Origin: Balneolaceae bacterium
Lineage (GTDB): Bacteria > Bacteroidota > Rhodothermia > Balneolales > Balneolaceae
DNA length: 6,405 bases
Assembly (NCBI GenBank): GCA_007129085.1
Contig: SKWF01000079.1
Coordinates: 1 to 6,405 of the forward strand
Direction: 5' to 3'
Below the pieces are notes generated by a model. The model saw only the letters and a program-made list of their open reading frames with translations. It ran no database searches and had not been told where the DNA came from. A program made the position numbers and the translations under genes. Positions within the stretch are counted from its first letter, which is position 1. Every line of letters starts with the position of its first letter. This document shows positions 5,725-6,405 of this stretch, one piece after another.

Positions 5725-6405
5725 TTAGTTTAGCTGATCCCAATACATTATTGAGTTCCAAACCAAAGCAAAATTGCCGTGTGGCTGGTAACGGTGGATT
5801 GGGTTAAATCCAAACAGCACCATATTTCCCTCGCCCATCTTATGAGAGATTAGCGCCGGTTTATCCTCCAGCTCAGCCGGTTCAACAACTGACCCACTCA
5901 TAAAGATCTCATTTTCGTTGGCATACCGAACCGGCACGCTCGATTCCCTGTTGGGATTCGCATCGAGATAAGGGCCAAACTTATGCCACAGCGGAATTTC
6001 GCTGTCGTAACCATACGTAATAATGTGATCTTCCGGCACAACACCTTTTACGATGGATCCCGGGATAATCAGATCTTGTGGTTCCCACGTTGTAGCTGCC
6101 TGTGTGAGTGAAAACTCAATCGGCAAACGTGTAGCTGATCCGAGCGTAATAAATGTACCGCCCTGCTCCACAAACGCTTTCAGCGATTCAAGACCACCAT
6201 AACCCATACCACCTGTAATATCCGGGGCGGATGCGGGATACCCAAGCGCCGGGTACTCCTCGCTATATTCGTAAGACAGCGCACCGTGACGTGTATCAAC
6301 TCCTTCGAAAATCGCCTTTCCGGTGGAGTTTCGACCCTGCTCTGGGAACAAGATTACATCAAATTCCGAACGGAGATCACGATCGGCAATAGAGGTTTCT
6401 GTCAC
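5725..6405 (-). CDS. M14-family zinc carboxypeptidase, C-terminal part (amidotransferase-like domain), cut by window edge
   Basis: The 226 visible residues are the C-terminal end of a larger protein that enters from the right edge. The GTG at the edge is probably an internal Val codon rather than a start. The segment DVILFPEQGR (16-25), DITGGMGYGGLESLKAFVEQ (62-81) with GGTFITLGSAT after it, and the end FGFNPIHRYQPHGNFALVWN before SIMYWDQLN are typical of the class I glutamine-amidotransferase-like domain. This domain follows the peptidase domain in a set of large secreted M14 carboxypeptidases of Bacteroidota and related phyla. The peptidase domain itself, with its zinc ligands, is outside the window. 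There is no Cys in the visible part, so this domain is probably not an active amidotransferase. The gene ends in TAA and is followed by a clear terminator. It converges with the kinase gene across 150 bp. Confidence 0.75.
   Translation of the reverse strand: MTETSIADRDLRSEFDVILFPEQGRNSTGKAIFEGVDTRHGALSYEYSEEYPALGYPASAPDITGGMGYGGLESLKAFVEQGGTFITLGSATRLPIEFSLTQAATTWEPQDLIIPGSIVKGVVPEDHIITYGYDSEIPLWHKFGPYLDANPNRESSVPVRYANENEIFMSGSVVEPAELEDKPALISHKMGEGNMVLFGFNPIHRYQPHGNFALVWNSIMYWDQLN

Overview
The window looks like a stretch of ordinary chromosome from a member of the Bacteroidota/Balneolota side of the tree, most likely a Balneolaceae-type marine or halophilic bacterium. This is inferred from gene content: a DUF3127 protein, a secreted protein with a carboxypeptidase-regulatory-like domain, a bacterial monomeric phenylalanine hydroxylase, and an M14 peptidase with a C-terminal amidotransferase-like domain. 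Genes are moderately GC and densely packed. Shine-Dalgarno sequences are strong for some genes and absent for others. No tRNA, rRNA, transposase, CRISPR array or phage gene is visible.

Layout. Positions 1-1269 carry three minus-strand genes, read right to left. They are a small OB-fold-like DUF3127 protein (922-1269), a CPBP-family intramembrane protease (142-786), and, 11 bp after it, the beginning of a Na+/Ca2+ exchanger that runs off the left edge (1-130). Positions 1270-1752 hold no protein gene that I can support. They contain a degenerate 7-bp tandem repeat and a strongly self-complementary block (about 1556-1691) that looks like an intergenic repeat element. A minus-strand phenylalanine 4-hydroxylase gene follows (1753-2487). 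It diverges from a plus-strand secreted protein of unknown function (2670-3800), which is followed 85 bp later by a membrane sensor histidine kinase (3886-5574). The kinase converges on the 3' part of a minus-strand gene for an M14-type carboxypeptidase (5725 to the right edge). That gene is followed by a clear rho-independent terminator at 5666-5694.

How the genes may work together. The CPBP protease and the exchanger are probably co-transcribed membrane proteins. The secreted protein and the sensor kinase may also be co-transcribed and could form an envelope-sensing pair, but no response regulator lies in the window. The hydroxylase has no neighbouring pterin-recycling gene, so it appears to be a stand-alone catabolic or tyrosine-forming enzyme. 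I see no convincing new multi-gene system. The most interesting items are the SSB-like acidic tail on the DUF3127 protein, the structured intergenic element, and the orphan MASE1-like/HisKA_2 kinase next to an uncharacterised secreted protein.
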